DNA from: Kaistia terrae
GTDB taxonomy: Bacteria; Pseudomonadota; Alphaproteobacteria; Rhizobiales; Kaistiaceae
Assembly: GCF_026344005.1 (NCBI RefSeq)
Contig: NZ_JAPKNH010000017.1
Coordinates: 1-54,321 of the forward strand
Direction: 5' to 3'
DNA length: 54,321 nt
The notes beneath the pieces were generated by a model that worked only from the letters and a program-made list of their open reading frames with translations, had not been told where the DNA came from and ran no database searches. Numbering within the stretch: the first letter of the stretch is position 1; every line of letters begins with the position of its first letter. Below, one piece after another: positions 44,032-52,817 of this stretch. Position numbers and translations under genes: made by a program.

Positions 44032-44172
44032 GAAGCCCCCAAACGAAGAATGCGCCGATCCACGAATGGATCGACGCACCTGCCTTATACGGAAGTTCGC
44101 CGCTTCGCCATGAAGGCTCGATGCCGGAGGCAACGACGAAAACAAGATCCATCCGCTTTGGAGCGCCATTCT

Positions 44173-44296
44173 TCACCTCTCCCTGAGGGAGAGGTCGACG
44201 GCCAAGGGCCGGCGGGCGAGGGTTTACGGCCTCACCGGAGGGTTCCCTAAACCCTCACCCGGCTCTTCGAGCCGACCTCTCCCTCAGGGAGAGGTA
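44173..44296. repeat. Long palindromic repeat, family R1 (copy b)
   Basis: It is bounded by CACCTCTCCCTGAGGGAGAGG on the left and CCTCTCCCTCAGGGAGAGGT on the right, with inner blocks GGTTTACGGCCTCACCGG and AAACCCTCACCCGG. It is inverted relative to the copy at 45400-45524, so the two bracket galM. Confidence 0.85.
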
Positions 44297-44323
44297 AGCA
44301 CAGATGTTTGGAGCTTTCTCCGC

Positions 44324-45337
44324 TCAGCCTGTGCGGCTGAAGCGGAAAATCGTCTCCTGCCGATAGGTCTCGCCGGGGCGCAGAATGGCGTCCGGGAAAT
44401 CCTTCTGGTTCGGCGCGTCGGGGAACAGCTGCGCTTCGAGGCAGAGGCCGGAATTGGCGCCGTAGATCTCGCCGTTGAGGCCTGGATCCTGCGCCTTGGT
44501 CATCTGGCCGCCGTAAAACTGCACGCCGGGCTCGGTCGAGGTGACATCGAGCGCCAGGCCGCTCTTCGACGAGGCAAGGCGGGCGAGCGTGTGCGGCGTT
44601 GCCGTCTTCTCGCGCGTCACGACGAAGTTATGGTCGTAGCTGTCGACGATGCGGTCATGCCCGTCGCCGACCGGGCGACCGGCGCGGAAATCATATTCCG
44701 TGCCTTCGACAGGGCGGAACTCGCCGGTCGGGATCTTGCCTTCGTCAACCGGCAGATAGGTTTCGGCCGGAATGGTCAGGACGTGGCCGCGGATTGTCCC
44801 CGCGCCATCGAGATTGAAGTAGCTGTGCTGGGCCAGATTGACCGGCGTCGGCTTGGTCGTGGTGGCGGTGATCGAGGTCTTGAGCGTGCCCGGCGCATCG
44901 ATCGAATAGGTCAGCTCGACCTCGAGCTTGCCCGGATAGCCCTCGTCGCCATCCTCGCCGGTGATGGCTAGCGTCACGCTCGAGGCATCCGAGCGGACCA
45001 GCTTCCAGACGCGGGTGCCAAATCCCTTGAAGCCGCCATGCAGATGGTTCGGCGCCTCATTGGGCGAGACCTGGAAATCCTCACCGTCGATGGTGAAGCG
45101 GCCACCGGCGATGCGATTGGCGAAACGGCCGGCGACGGCGCCGAAATAGTTGGGATTGCGGACATAGCCTTCGATCGTGTCGTAGCCGAGCACGAGCGGA
45201 TGCGGCACGCCGGCAAGGCGGATGTCCTGGATCACGGCGCCATAGGTCAGGATCGTGGCGGTCAGGTCGCCATGGGCGATGGTCACGGCTTCGACGGCGG
45301 TGCCGTCCGGCAGGGTGCCAAAGGAGCGGGCGGACAT
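44324..45337 (-). CDS. galM: Aldose 1-epimerase (mutarotase)
   Basis: The protein is 337 residues from the ATG at 45337, with GGAGA upstream. Catalytic residues lie in GRFANRIAGGRF (Arg), PNHLHGG (His), AQHSYFNLDG (His) and LCLEAQLFPDAPN (Glu). It interconverts alpha and beta anomers of glucose or galactose. It is a single gene flanked by inverted copies of repeat R1. No galactose operon is nearby. Confidence 0.94.
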   Translation of the reverse strand: MSARSFGTLPDGTAVEAVTIAHGDLTATILTYGAVIQDIRLAGVPHPLVLGYDTIEGYVRNPNYFGAVAGRFANRIAGGRFTIDGEDFQVSPNEAPNHLHGGFKGFGTRVWKLVRSDASSVTLAITGEDGDEGYPGKLEVELTYSIDAPGTLKTSITATTTKPTPVNLAQHSYFNLDGAGTIRGHVLTIPAETYLPVDEGKIPTGEFRPVEGTEYDFRAGRPVGDGHDRIVDSYDHNFVVTREKTATPHTLARLASSKSGLALDVTSTEPGVQFYGGQMTKAQDPGLNGEIYGANSGLCLEAQLFPDAPNQKDFPDAILRPGETYRQETIFRFSRTG

Positions 45338-45399
45338 GGGAGCGTCTCCGGAAAGTTTGTCGTGTTCTAGGGCCAGATCATATCGGAGGATCCGGCATT

Positions 45400-45524
45400 T
45401 CACCTCTCCCTGAGGGAGAGGTCGGAGCGCAGCTCCGGGTGAGGGTTTAGGGAACCATCCGGTGAGGCCGTAAACCCTCACCCGCCGGCCTTCGTCCGTC
45501 GACCACTCCCTCAGGGAGAGGTGA
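45400..45524. repeat. Long palindromic repeat, family R1 (copy c)
   Basis: This copy is complete, with the same terminal CACCTCTCCCTGAGGGAGAGG and the inner GGTGAGGGTTTAGGGAACC and GTAAACCCTCACCCGCCGG. Its orientation is opposite to copy b at 44173-44296. Confidence 0.85.
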
Positions 45525-45573
45525 AGAAGTGCGCTGGTCTTCCACGTTTCTGTCCTGTTCTGGCGCAGAGGCC

Positions 45574-47073
45574 TCAGATGGTCTGGTTGTAGGCGCCGAC
45601 TTCCGGATTCTCGCGCAGCGTCTCGTCGACGGCCTTGAACATTTCGCGCATCCGCGCTTCCGAAACCGGGCTTTCGACGACGACGACCATTTCCGGCTTG
45701 TTCGACGAAGCGCGGACGAGGCCCCAGGTGCCGTCCTCGTTGACGACGCGCACGCCGTTGACGGTGATCAGATCGACGATCTTCTGGCCGGCGACGAGTT
45801 CGCCCTTGGCCCGCTTTTCCTCAAAGCGCGCGACCACCTTGTCGATGACGCCATACTTCTTTTCGTCGTCGCAATGTGGCGACATGGTCGGCGAGCCCCA
45901 GGTCTTGGGCAGCGCATCCTTCAGCTCGGCCATCGACCTGCCGGGGTTGCGATCGAGCATGTCGAGGATGGCGAAGGCGGAGACCAGGCCGTCGTCATAG
46001 CCACGGCCGATCGGCTGATTGAAGAAATAGTGGCCGGACTTTTCGAAGCCGGCGAGCGCGCCCAGCGCGTTGACGCGGCGCTTGAGATAGGAATGGCCGG
46101 TCTTCCAGTAATCAGTCTTCGCGCCATTGGCGAGCAGCACCGGATCGGTGGCGAACAGGCCGGTCGACTTGACGTCGACGACGAAGGTCGCGTTCGGATT
46201 GAGCGCCGAAAGGTCGCGCGCCAGCATCACGCCGACCTTGTCGGCAAAAATCTCGTCGCCGGTATTGTCGACGACGCCGCAGCGGTCGCCATCACCGTCA
46301 AAGCCGAGGCCAACCGCCGCGCCATGCTCCAGCACCGCATCGCGGATCGCGTGCAGCATCTTCATGTCTTCGGGGTTCGGATTGTAGCGCGGGAAGGTGA
46401 AATCGAGATTGGCATCCATCGGGATGACTTCGGCGCCGATCATCTCCAGCGCTTTCGGCGCGAAGGCGCCGGCCGTGCCGTTGCCGCAGGCGGCGATCAC
46501 CTTGATCGGGTGCTTCAGCTTCGGCCGGTTGGTGATATCGGCGAGATAGCGCGCCGGGAAGTTTTCATGGAAGACGTAAGCGCCGCCGCCGCGAAGATCG
46601 AAGGCGGCCGTCAGCACGAGCTCCTTCAGGCGGGTCATCTCGTCCGGGCCGAAGGTCAGCGGTCGCGCCGCGCCCATCTTGACGCCGGTCCAGCCATTCT
46701 CGTTATGCGAGGCCGTGACCATGGCGACGGCCGGCACGTCGAGATCGAACTGGGCAAAATAAGCCATCGGCGTCACCGCGAGGCCGATGTCATGCACCTT
46801 GACGCCGGATGCCATCAGCCCGGTGACGAGCGCCAGCTTGATCGAGGCGGAATAGGAACGGTAGTCGTGGCCGGTGACGAGCTCGCGCTTGACGCCCATC
46901 TCGCCGAGCAGCGTGCCGAGACCCATGCCGAGCGCCTGCACGCCCATCAGGTTGATCTCGTCGCCGAACAGCCAGCGCGCGTCATATTCCCGGAAGCCCG
47001 TCGGCTTCACCATCGGCTTCGATTCGAAGTCGTAGGTGTTCTGGACAAGCTTGGGCACCGGCGTCGGAAACAT
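45574..47073 (-). CDS. Phosphomannomutase/phosphoglucomutase
   Basis: The protein is 499 residues from the ATG at 47073, with GGGAG upstream. The alpha-D-phosphohexomutase signatures are TASHNENGWTGVKMG (phosphoserine loop), LGFDGDGDRCGVVD (metal loop), GFEKSGHYFF (sugar loop) and the phosphate-binding GLVRASSNKPEMVV near the C-terminus. It interconverts hexose 1- and 6-phosphates for nucleotide-sugar and polysaccharide synthesis. It is similar to the AlgC/ManB group, and the preferred sugar is not certain. Confidence 0.93.
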   Translation of the reverse strand: MFPTPVPKLVQNTYDFESKPMVKPTGFREYDARWLFGDEINLMGVQALGMGLGTLLGEMGVKRELVTGHDYRSYSASIKLALVTGLMASGVKVHDIGLAVTPMAYFAQFDLDVPAVAMVTASHNENGWTGVKMGAARPLTFGPDEMTRLKELVLTAAFDLRGGGAYVFHENFPARYLADITNRPKLKHPIKVIAACGNGTAGAFAPKALEMIGAEVIPMDANLDFTFPRYNPNPEDMKMLHAIRDAVLEHGAAVGLGFDGDGDRCGVVDNTGDEIFADKVGVMLARDLSALNPNATFVVDVKSTGLFATDPVLLANGAKTDYWKTGHSYLKRRVNALGALAGFEKSGHYFFNQPIGRGYDDGLVSAFAILDMLDRNPGRSMAELKDALPKTWGSPTMSPHCDDEKKYGVIDKVVARFEEKRAKGELVAGQKIVDLITVNGVRVVNEDGTWGLVRASSNKPEMVVVVESPVSEARMREMFKAVDETLRENPEVGAYNQTI

Positions 47074-47353
47074 ACGAAACTCCCGTTCGAAACATCGGGT
47101 CGGAGAGTGGCGTGTAAATCGTTGCCAAAGCAACACTGCGCACGCGAGAACCGATGGAGAAGATAGGCCGGCACATGCGTCGGTCCTGTGTCGGGCGGGA
47201 TGGCGCGCGGTTCGTTGCGGACATGCGGCCAACTCGGTTTCCGTCGTCTTGACGCTAGCCGGCGCTCGCCCCTAACGTCCTGACGCCTCTTTTGGATTCC
47301 CGCCTTGCGGAGAGTCGAAAAGACCCTTTCCCGACCCGCATGGAGTTCGCCGC

Positions 47354-48313
47354 GTGGCCCAGAAGCTCATTCTCGACGTCGATACCGGAACCGATGACGC
47401 GGTCGCCATCATGCTGGCGGCGCTGCATCCGGCGATCGAGCTGATCGGCGTCACCACCGTCAACGGCAATGTCGAGGTCAAGTTCTGCACCGACAATACG
47501 CTGCGCGTCCTCGACCATATCGGTCGCTCCGATATCCCGGTTTATGAGGGGTCGAACCGTCCCTTCGTGCGCGACAATTTCCCGGTCGCGCGCGGCGTCA
47601 GCGACCAGGCTTCCAAATTCCATGTCGAGACGCTGCCGGTTCCGGCGGCGAAGTCGAAAAGGGCCGACAAGGGCGCCGTCGACTATCTGGTCGAGACCTA
47701 TCGCAATGCCAAGGAGCCGATCGTGCTGATGCCGGTCGGCCCGCTGACCAATATCGCGGCAGCCCTCGCCGCCGATCCGGATTTCGCCAAGCGCGTGCCG
47801 GAGCTGATCATCATGGGCGGCGGCCACGAGATCGGCAACATGACGCCCTCGGCGGAGTTCAATATCTGGGCTGATCCGGAAGCAGCCGCCCGCGTGTTCT
47901 CGGCCGGCTTCGAGAAGGTGACGCTGGTGACCCTCGACGCGACGCACCGGGCGCTGATTTCCTACGCCGATTGCGATCGCCTGAAGGCGCTGGGAACCCC
48001 GGCTGGTCAGGCAACGTCCGACATCGTCCGTTTCCGCATCGAGATGCACGACATCGCCCAGAAGATGGACGTGCTCGGCACCGCGCCGGTGCATGACGCC
48101 GTCTGCGTCGCCTATCTGGTCAATCGCGACGTGCTGACGACGCGCCATCTGCACGTCGATGTCGAGACCGGCGGCGCGCTGACGGTCGGCCGCACGGTGA
48201 TCGACACGCATTTCCGCGGCAACCGCGCCCCGAACGCCCACGTCGCCTTCGACGCCGACACCACGCTCTTCGTCGACATGCTCGCCGAAATCTTTGCCCG
48301 CCCGCACGGGTAG
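47354..48313 (+). CDS. Nucleoside hydrolase (inosine/uridine-preferring type)
   Basis: The protein is 319 residues starting at GTG 47354. The calcium-binding cluster LILDVDTGTDDAVA is at the N-terminus (Asp8, Asp10, Asp14, Asp15). The other active-site segments are GPLTNIAAALAADP, IMGGGHEIGNMTPSAEFNIWADPEAA and the C-terminal PVHDAVCVAYL with the catalytic His-Asp pair. It cleaves the N-glycosidic bond of nucleosides to base and ribose. The base specificity cannot be told. Confidence 0.93.
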   Translation: MAQKLILDVDTGTDDAVAIMLAALHPAIELIGVTTVNGNVEVKFCTDNTLRVLDHIGRSDIPVYEGSNRPFVRDNFPVARGVSDQASKFHVETLPVPAAKSKRADKGAVDYLVETYRNAKEPIVLMPVGPLTNIAAALAADPDFAKRVPELIIMGGGHEIGNMTPSAEFNIWADPEAAARVFSAGFEKVTLVTLDATHRALISYADCDRLKALGTPAGQATSDIVRFRIEMHDIAQKMDVLGTAPVHDAVCVAYLVNRDVLTTRHLHVDVETGGALTVGRTVIDTHFRGNRAPNAHVAFDADTTLFVDMLAEIFARPHG

Positions 48314-48334
48314 GGCAGTAGGCCGAGCTCTGTC

Positions 48335-48424
48335 TTCACCTCTCCCTGAGGGAGAGGTCGGAGCGGAGCTCCGGGTGAGGGTTTAGGGAACTATCGGGTG
48401 AGGTCGTAAACCCTCACCCGCCGC
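48335..48424. repeat. Long palindromic repeat, family R1 (copy d, right end missing)
   Basis: It starts with CACCTCTCCCTGAGGGAGAGG and GGAGCTCCGGGTGAGGGTTTA, in the same orientation as copy c, but ends after ACCCTCACCCGCCG without the second CCTCTCCC arm. An R3 element follows at once. Confidence 0.75.
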
Positions 48425-48448
48425 ACGCAGCCGCCAGCCCCAAACTCC

Positions 48449-48552
48449 GGCGTCATCCTCGCGTAGGCGAGGATCCATTCAGCCGGGTTTCCGGGAGTTT
48501 CACGCGAAAAAACCTCGGCTGCATGGGTCCCGGGTCAAGCCCGGGATGACGG
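48449..48552. repeat. Palindromic intergenic repeat, family R3
   Basis: The ends GCGTCATCCTCGCG and GGGATGACGGC are partly complementary. Internal hairpins CTCGCGTAGGCGAG and CCCGGGTCAAGCCCGGG are visible. It lies between the nucleoside hydrolase and the convergent urocanase-like gene. Confidence 0.7.
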
Positions 48553-48590
48553 CGAGGGTGGGGCAGGGGACGGTGGACGGATGATGTCGA

Positions 48591-50261
48591 TCACCCCCGC
48601 CGGACCACCTTTTCCGACGGCACGTCAAACCGCTGGATGCCCTTCGCCGCCGCTTCGTCGAGCGCGTCCTCATAGCCGGCGTCGGCATAGCGCATGACAC
48701 CGAGCGAGGTGTCGTTGGTGAGCGCGCGCGAAAGGCGCTCGCCGGCAGCCGGGGTGCCGTCCGCGACCAGCGTCACGCCGGCCGAGGTCATGTAGCCGGC
48801 ATAGCCGCCGCCGCCCGAATGCACGGTGACGAGATCGGCGCCGGAAGCCGACAGCGCCATCGCGTCGAGCAGCGGCCAGTCGGCGATCGCATCGGAACCA
48901 TCGCGAAGATTCTCGGTCATGATGTTGGGATGCGCCATCGCACCGGCATCGAGGTGATCGCGGGAGAAGGCAATCGGGCCTGACAGCGCGCCCGCCGCCA
49001 CCATGTCGTTGACGGCGAGCGCCAGCTCGGTGCGCGCGCCATGGCCGAGCCAGGCGATCCGTGCCGGCAGCCCCTCGAACGGTACGTTTTCCCGCGCCAG
49101 CCTAATCCAGTTGGTGACGATCTGGTTGTCGGGAAAGCGTTCCAGCACGAGATCGTCGATGCGGCGGATGTCGTCGGGATCGTTGGAGAGCGCCATCCAG
49201 CGGAACGGCCCGATGGCGCGGGCGAACAGCGGCCGCAGATAGGCTTCGGTGAAGATCGGGATGTCGAAGGCGTTTTCGACGCCCGCCTCGCGCGCCTGGG
49301 TGCGGATCAGATTGCCGTTGTCGAACACGACCGAGCCGTGCTTCTGGAAATCGAGCATAGCGCGGACATGCGGGACGATGGACGCGCGCGAAAGCGCCAT
49401 GAGTTTCGCCGGATCGCTTTGCCGCAACGCCCGAACCTCGGCGAGGGAGATGCCAGCCGGCACATAGCCATAGACGAGGTCATGCGCCGAGGTCTGGTCG
49501 GTGACGATGTCGGGATAGATGCCGCGCCGGAAGATTTCTGGATAGATCTCGGCGGCGTTGCCGACGAGCGCCACCGACAGCGCCTCGCGATGATGGCGTG
49601 CGTGGGCGATGCGCTGCAGCGCGGTGTCGAGGTCGGGCGCGATCTCGTCGACATAGCCGATCGCCTTGCGCTTTTCCGCCCGCTCGGAATCGACGTCGAC
49701 GGTGAGGATGGCGGCATTGGCCATGCGGCCGGCCAGTGGCTGCGACCCGCCCATGCCGCCGAGGCCGGCGGTCAGGATGAAGCGGCCCCGGAGATCGCCG
49801 CCGAAATGCTTCTCGGCGATGCGCATGAAGATCTCGTAGGTGCCCTGGATGACGCCCTGGCTGCCGATATATTGCCAGGCGCCGGCGGTCAGCCCACCCC
49901 AGCAGATCAGCCCCTTCTGCTCCAGCTCGTAGAAATATTCGGCCTTCGCCCATTGGCCGACGATGTTGCAATTGGCCATGATGACGATCGGCGCCTGGAC
50001 CTGCGTCTTCAAAATGCCGATCGGCTTGCCGGACTGGACGATCAGCGTTTCGTCCTCGTCCATGGTCTTCAGAGCCCGGACGATGGCGTCATGCGCCGCC
50101 CAGTTGCGCGCTGCCTTGCCGAGCGCCGCATAGACGATCAGGCTGTCCGGATCCTCGCCGACCGAGAGCACGTTTTCCAAGAGCCGCAGCAGGCCCTCCT
50201 GCCGCCAGCCCTTGCAGCGCAGCGTCGTTCCCGAGGTGACGGGATAGCGGGGATTCGGCAT
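48591..50261 (-). CDS. Urocanase homologue, candidate (S-methyl-)thiourocanate hydratase
   Basis: The protein is 556 residues from the ATG at 50261, the full length of urocanate hydratase, and the NAD-binding core is kept (LTAGLGGMGGSQPLAGRMA and RDHLDAGAMAHPN). Several active-site motifs differ from what I recall of authentic HutU. YGGIG near Tyr52 is YAALG here (Tyr44). The PARICW motif holding Cys410 is PARIAW (Ala403). LHHGGGVGMGFSQHSG is VHSGGGGYAGYMTSAG (from Val480). It is the last gene of an operon with a DUF917 protein, a carbamoylase and a hydantoinase-like enzyme. Hydration of thiourocanate or S-methyl thiourocanate in ergothioneine breakdown fits better than histidine degradation. 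Plain urocanase activity is not excluded. Confidence 0.82.
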   Translation of the reverse strand: MPNPRYPVTSGTTLRCKGWRQEGLLRLLENVLSVGEDPDSLIVYAALGKAARNWAAHDAIVRALKTMDEDETLIVQSGKPIGILKTQVQAPIVIMANCNIVGQWAKAEYFYELEQKGLICWGGLTAGAWQYIGSQGVIQGTYEIFMRIAEKHFGGDLRGRFILTAGLGGMGGSQPLAGRMANAAILTVDVDSERAEKRKAIGYVDEIAPDLDTALQRIAHARHHREALSVALVGNAAEIYPEIFRRGIYPDIVTDQTSAHDLVYGYVPAGISLAEVRALRQSDPAKLMALSRASIVPHVRAMLDFQKHGSVVFDNGNLIRTQAREAGVENAFDIPIFTEAYLRPLFARAIGPFRWMALSNDPDDIRRIDDLVLERFPDNQIVTNWIRLARENVPFEGLPARIAWLGHGARTELALAVNDMVAAGALSGPIAFSRDHLDAGAMAHPNIMTENLRDGSDAIADWPLLDAMALSASGADLVTVHSGGGGYAGYMTSAGVTLVADGTPAAGERLSRALTNDTSLGVMRYADAGYEDALDEAAAKGIQRFDVPSEKVVRRG

Positions 50262-50279
50262 GGAAGAGGCCTCGCGGAT

Positions 50280-50397
50280 CAAGGGTGCGTGCTTCGAGGC
50301 CACCCTGCGGGCGGCACCTCGGCATGATGGACAATGGGATTTGCAAAACCAGCCCCCATCCGGCTGAGGTGCGAACGCAGCGAGCCTCGAAGACTCG
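50280..50397. repeat. Palindromic repeat, family R2-like, inside operon
   Basis: GTGCTTCGAGGC...GGCACCTCGGCATGATGG on the left and CCGGCTGAGGTGCGAACGCAGCGAGCCTCGAAG on the right are complementary in blocks. It sits between the DUF917 gene and the urocanase-like gene, separating otherwise packed genes. Confidence 0.6.
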
Positions 50398-51531
50398 CTA
50401 CTTCTTCTTCCGCTTCTTCTTCGCCTCGTCGGCAAATACATAGCGCGCGATCTCAATGCCCATCGCCGCCTCGACCGGCGGATAGACGGAGGGGTCGAGC
50501 ACGCCGGCCGAGAGCGGGATGATCGCCTTGGGCACATGCAGCACATGCACGGTCATGCCGACGCTGAGTTGGCCGACCGAAAGCGGCTCGCCGTCCTTGT
50601 CGAGCGTGGTGATGACATCCGGGAAGGTGGCGAGCCGGGCGCCGCCGGCATCGTCGATCGCCATGTACTCGTTCATCACATGTAGCGTCACCGCCTTGTC
50701 GCCGGCGCCGATGACGACGGTGCCGATGTCGAAGGCGGCGTTGGTATAGACGACGTCCTTTTTCGCGATCCGGCCGGAAACGGCGATATGGCCGCCGGTC
50801 GCCTTGCAGATCGCATCGATGACGGCGGTGGCGCTGCCCCGGCCGCTGCCCTTGCCTTCCGCCGCGAGGATCGCCTCGCCCAGCGAAAGCGCCATCGAGA
50901 TGCCGCCAAGCGCCGCGTTCTTGCGCACATAGGAAGCGCGAACCGGATTGCGGGCCGAGGCGATGAAGCCCCCCGACATGTCGGATGCCGTGCGCAGGAT
51001 CGGCGACACCTTGGCCGTCGCGCCGCGCACCACCAGCTCGATATAGCGGTTGTCGGCGCGGTTGCCGCCGACGGCCGTCTGGATTGTTGCTTCCGGCGAG
51101 GCAGCCAGCCCGATCGAGCCCATGTCGCCGGTCGGATGCGCGCGGATGTCGCCGACCGCGTCGAGCACCTTGGTGCCGAGGATGGCGGAGGGCAGCCAGC
51201 CATTCAGCGTCGACGAGCGGCCGTTCTGGCCGACCATCAGCGCCGTGATCGTTTCGCCAAGCGCCTCTTGCAGAAGCCGCACGGCGTTCACATAGTCGAC
51301 GCCCTGCATTTCCCAGGCGGTGGTTCCGGCCGGCGCGCCGATGGCGGCGGCGGTGGCCACCCAGTCATTCTTGTCGAGTTCGTCGACCGTGACCAGTTCC
51401 GGCTTGCCGATCCGTACGGCGGCGAGCCCCAGCATCCGGCCGTGATCGGCCCAGCCGCCGCCACCGGCCGCGTAGACGGAGCCGCCGCGCACGGCGGGTT
51501 CGACGTCTTTTTCGGTCAGGATGCGGCCCAT
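50398..51531 (-). CDS. DUF917 family protein, candidate (S-methyl) thiohydantoin desulfurase
   Basis: The protein is 377 residues covering both halves of DUF917: the N-terminal GGSVYAAGGGGWADHGRMLGL through GDMGSIGLAASPEATIQTAVG, and the C-terminal YTNAAFDIGTVVIGAGD through SVGMTVHVLHVPKAIIPLSAGVLDPSVYPPVE. It ends in a lysine-rich tail. The family was formerly of unknown function and is now associated with removal of sulfur from (S-methyl) thiohydantoins. It lies between the carbamoylase and urocanase-like genes. The inferred step converts the thiohydantoin propionate to hydantoin-5-propionate. The precise substrate needs testing. Confidence 0.8.
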   Translation of the reverse strand: MGRILTEKDVEPAVRGGSVYAAGGGGWADHGRMLGLAAVRIGKPELVTVDELDKNDWVATAAAIGAPAGTTAWEMQGVDYVNAVRLLQEALGETITALMVGQNGRSSTLNGWLPSAILGTKVLDAVGDIRAHPTGDMGSIGLAASPEATIQTAVGGNRADNRYIELVVRGATAKVSPILRTASDMSGGFIASARNPVRASYVRKNAALGGISMALSLGEAILAAEGKGSGRGSATAVIDAICKATGGHIAVSGRIAKKDVVYTNAAFDIGTVVIGAGDKAVTLHVMNEYMAIDDAGGARLATFPDVITTLDKDGEPLSVGQLSVGMTVHVLHVPKAIIPLSAGVLDPSVYPPVEAAMGIEIARYVFADEAKKKRKKK

Positions 51532-51550
51532 GGCGTTTCTTCCCCTTTGG

Positions 51551-52810
51551 CTAGGCGAGCATTTTGTCGAGGCGGAGCACGGTCTCGTGCAGCACGGCGG
51601 CGCCGGCGGCGATCTCGCCCGGCTCCGACCATTCTTCCGGCGTGTGGCTGCGCCCGTCCTTGGACGGGATGAAGATCATCGCCGAGGGCGCAACGCGTGA
51701 AAACCAGGCCATGTCATGGCCGGCGCCCGACGCCATGCGGCGCGGCCCGAGGCCCAACGCCTCGGTCGATTGTTCCAGAACGTCGAGCAGCAGCGGATCG
51801 GAAAGCGCCGGGCGGTTGTCGGAAATGGCGCGGAATTCCGTGATCCGCGCGCCCGTGCCGGACATGGCGCGCAAGATCAGCGGCTGCAGTTCGGCGACAA
51901 AACCTTCCATGAAGCTCCGTTCCTCGGCGCGCGTATCAACCAGCAGCGTCACCCGGTTCGGCACAACATTGGCGGCGTTGGGTTCGACACGGAATTCGCC
52001 GACGGTAGCGACGAAGTGGCCGTGCCCTGCCTTGGCCCGGCGGCGCGCATCCTTGGCAATGACCGAGACGGCGGCGGCGGCCCCGGCCAGCGCATCCTGG
52101 CGCACATGCATCGGCGTCGTGCCGGCATGGTCGGCCCGGCCCTCGATGACGATTTCCAGCCGCGTGATGCCTGCGATCGCTGTGACGATGCCGATGTCGA
52201 GGCGCTCGTCCTCAAGAACCGGACCCTGCTCGATATGCATCTCAAGATAGGCGGCGATGTCGCCGCGCTGGGCCTCGTCCAGATAGGCGGCGTCGCCTCC
52301 CATGCGATCGATGGCGTCGCGCAGGATCTCGCCCGATTCCGGCGCCGCGCGATCGAGCTGGTCGGCTTTCAACTTCCCGCAAATGGCGCGGCTGCCGATG
52401 CAGGAAAGGCCGAAGATGGAAACCTCTTCCGCCAGGCAGTCGATCACCTCGAACGGATGGTCCAGCTCCGTGCCGTCGCGCTGGAAGCTGCGGGCGACGG
52501 CGATGCCGGCCATGACGCCAGCCGTGCCGTCGAAGCGGCCGCCATCCGGCACGGTGTCGCTGTGCGAGCCGATGACAATGGCCTTGTGTTCGGAAAAGCG
52601 ACCTTCGCGCCGGCCGATCATGTTGCCGGCGGCGTCGAGCCGAACGGTGAGCCCCGCCTCGCGCATTCGCCCGGCGACGAAGGCACGGCCTTCGAGGAAC
52701 ACCGTTGAAAAGGCACGGCGAGTCCAGGGCCGCTCCGGTTCGGTGATGGTGGCGAGCACCATCAGATCGTTCCAGAGCTCCGTCTCGTCGATCGGCAGGT
52801 TGTTGCGCAT
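51551..52810 (-). CDS. M20-type N-carbamoyl-L-amino acid hydrolase (candidate N-carbamoylglutamate amidohydrolase)
   Basis: The protein is 419 residues from the ATG at 52810, 7 bases after the upstream stop. It is a hydantoinase/carbamoylase-family zinc amidohydrolase. The metal ligands are in GSHSDTVPDGGRFDGTAGV (His and Asp), CLAEEVSIFG (Glu), EMHIEQGPVLE (His) and SGAGHDMAW (His). The lid-domain motif is RADHAGTTPMHVRQDALAGAA. It removes the carbamoyl group from N-carbamoyl amino acids or allantoate. In this operon N-carbamoyl-L-glutamate is the expected substrate, releasing glutamate. Confidence 0.88.
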   Translation of the reverse strand: MRNNLPIDETELWNDLMVLATITEPERPWTRRAFSTVFLEGRAFVAGRMREAGLTVRLDAAGNMIGRREGRFSEHKAIVIGSHSDTVPDGGRFDGTAGVMAGIAVARSFQRDGTELDHPFEVIDCLAEEVSIFGLSCIGSRAICGKLKADQLDRAAPESGEILRDAIDRMGGDAAYLDEAQRGDIAAYLEMHIEQGPVLEDERLDIGIVTAIAGITRLEIVIEGRADHAGTTPMHVRQDALAGAAAAVSVIAKDARRRAKAGHGHFVATVGEFRVEPNAANVVPNRVTLLVDTRAEERSFMEGFVAELQPLILRAMSGTGARITEFRAISDNRPALSDPLLLDVLEQSTEALGLGPRRMASGAGHDMAWFSRVAPSAMIFIPSKDGRSHTPEEWSEPGEIAAGAAVLHETVLRLDKMLA

Positions 52811-52817
52811 AAAGGGT

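Noticed and set aside
44173-48552. Recurrent palindromes considered as a CRISPR array
   Set aside because: The units are dispersed, over 90 bp long, in both orientations and without regular spacers. No cas genes are present.
48591-50261. Annotation as ordinary hutU in histidine utilisation
   Set aside because: No hutH, hutI, hutG or hutC is nearby, and active-site motifs differ. The neighbours point to thiohydantoin chemistry.
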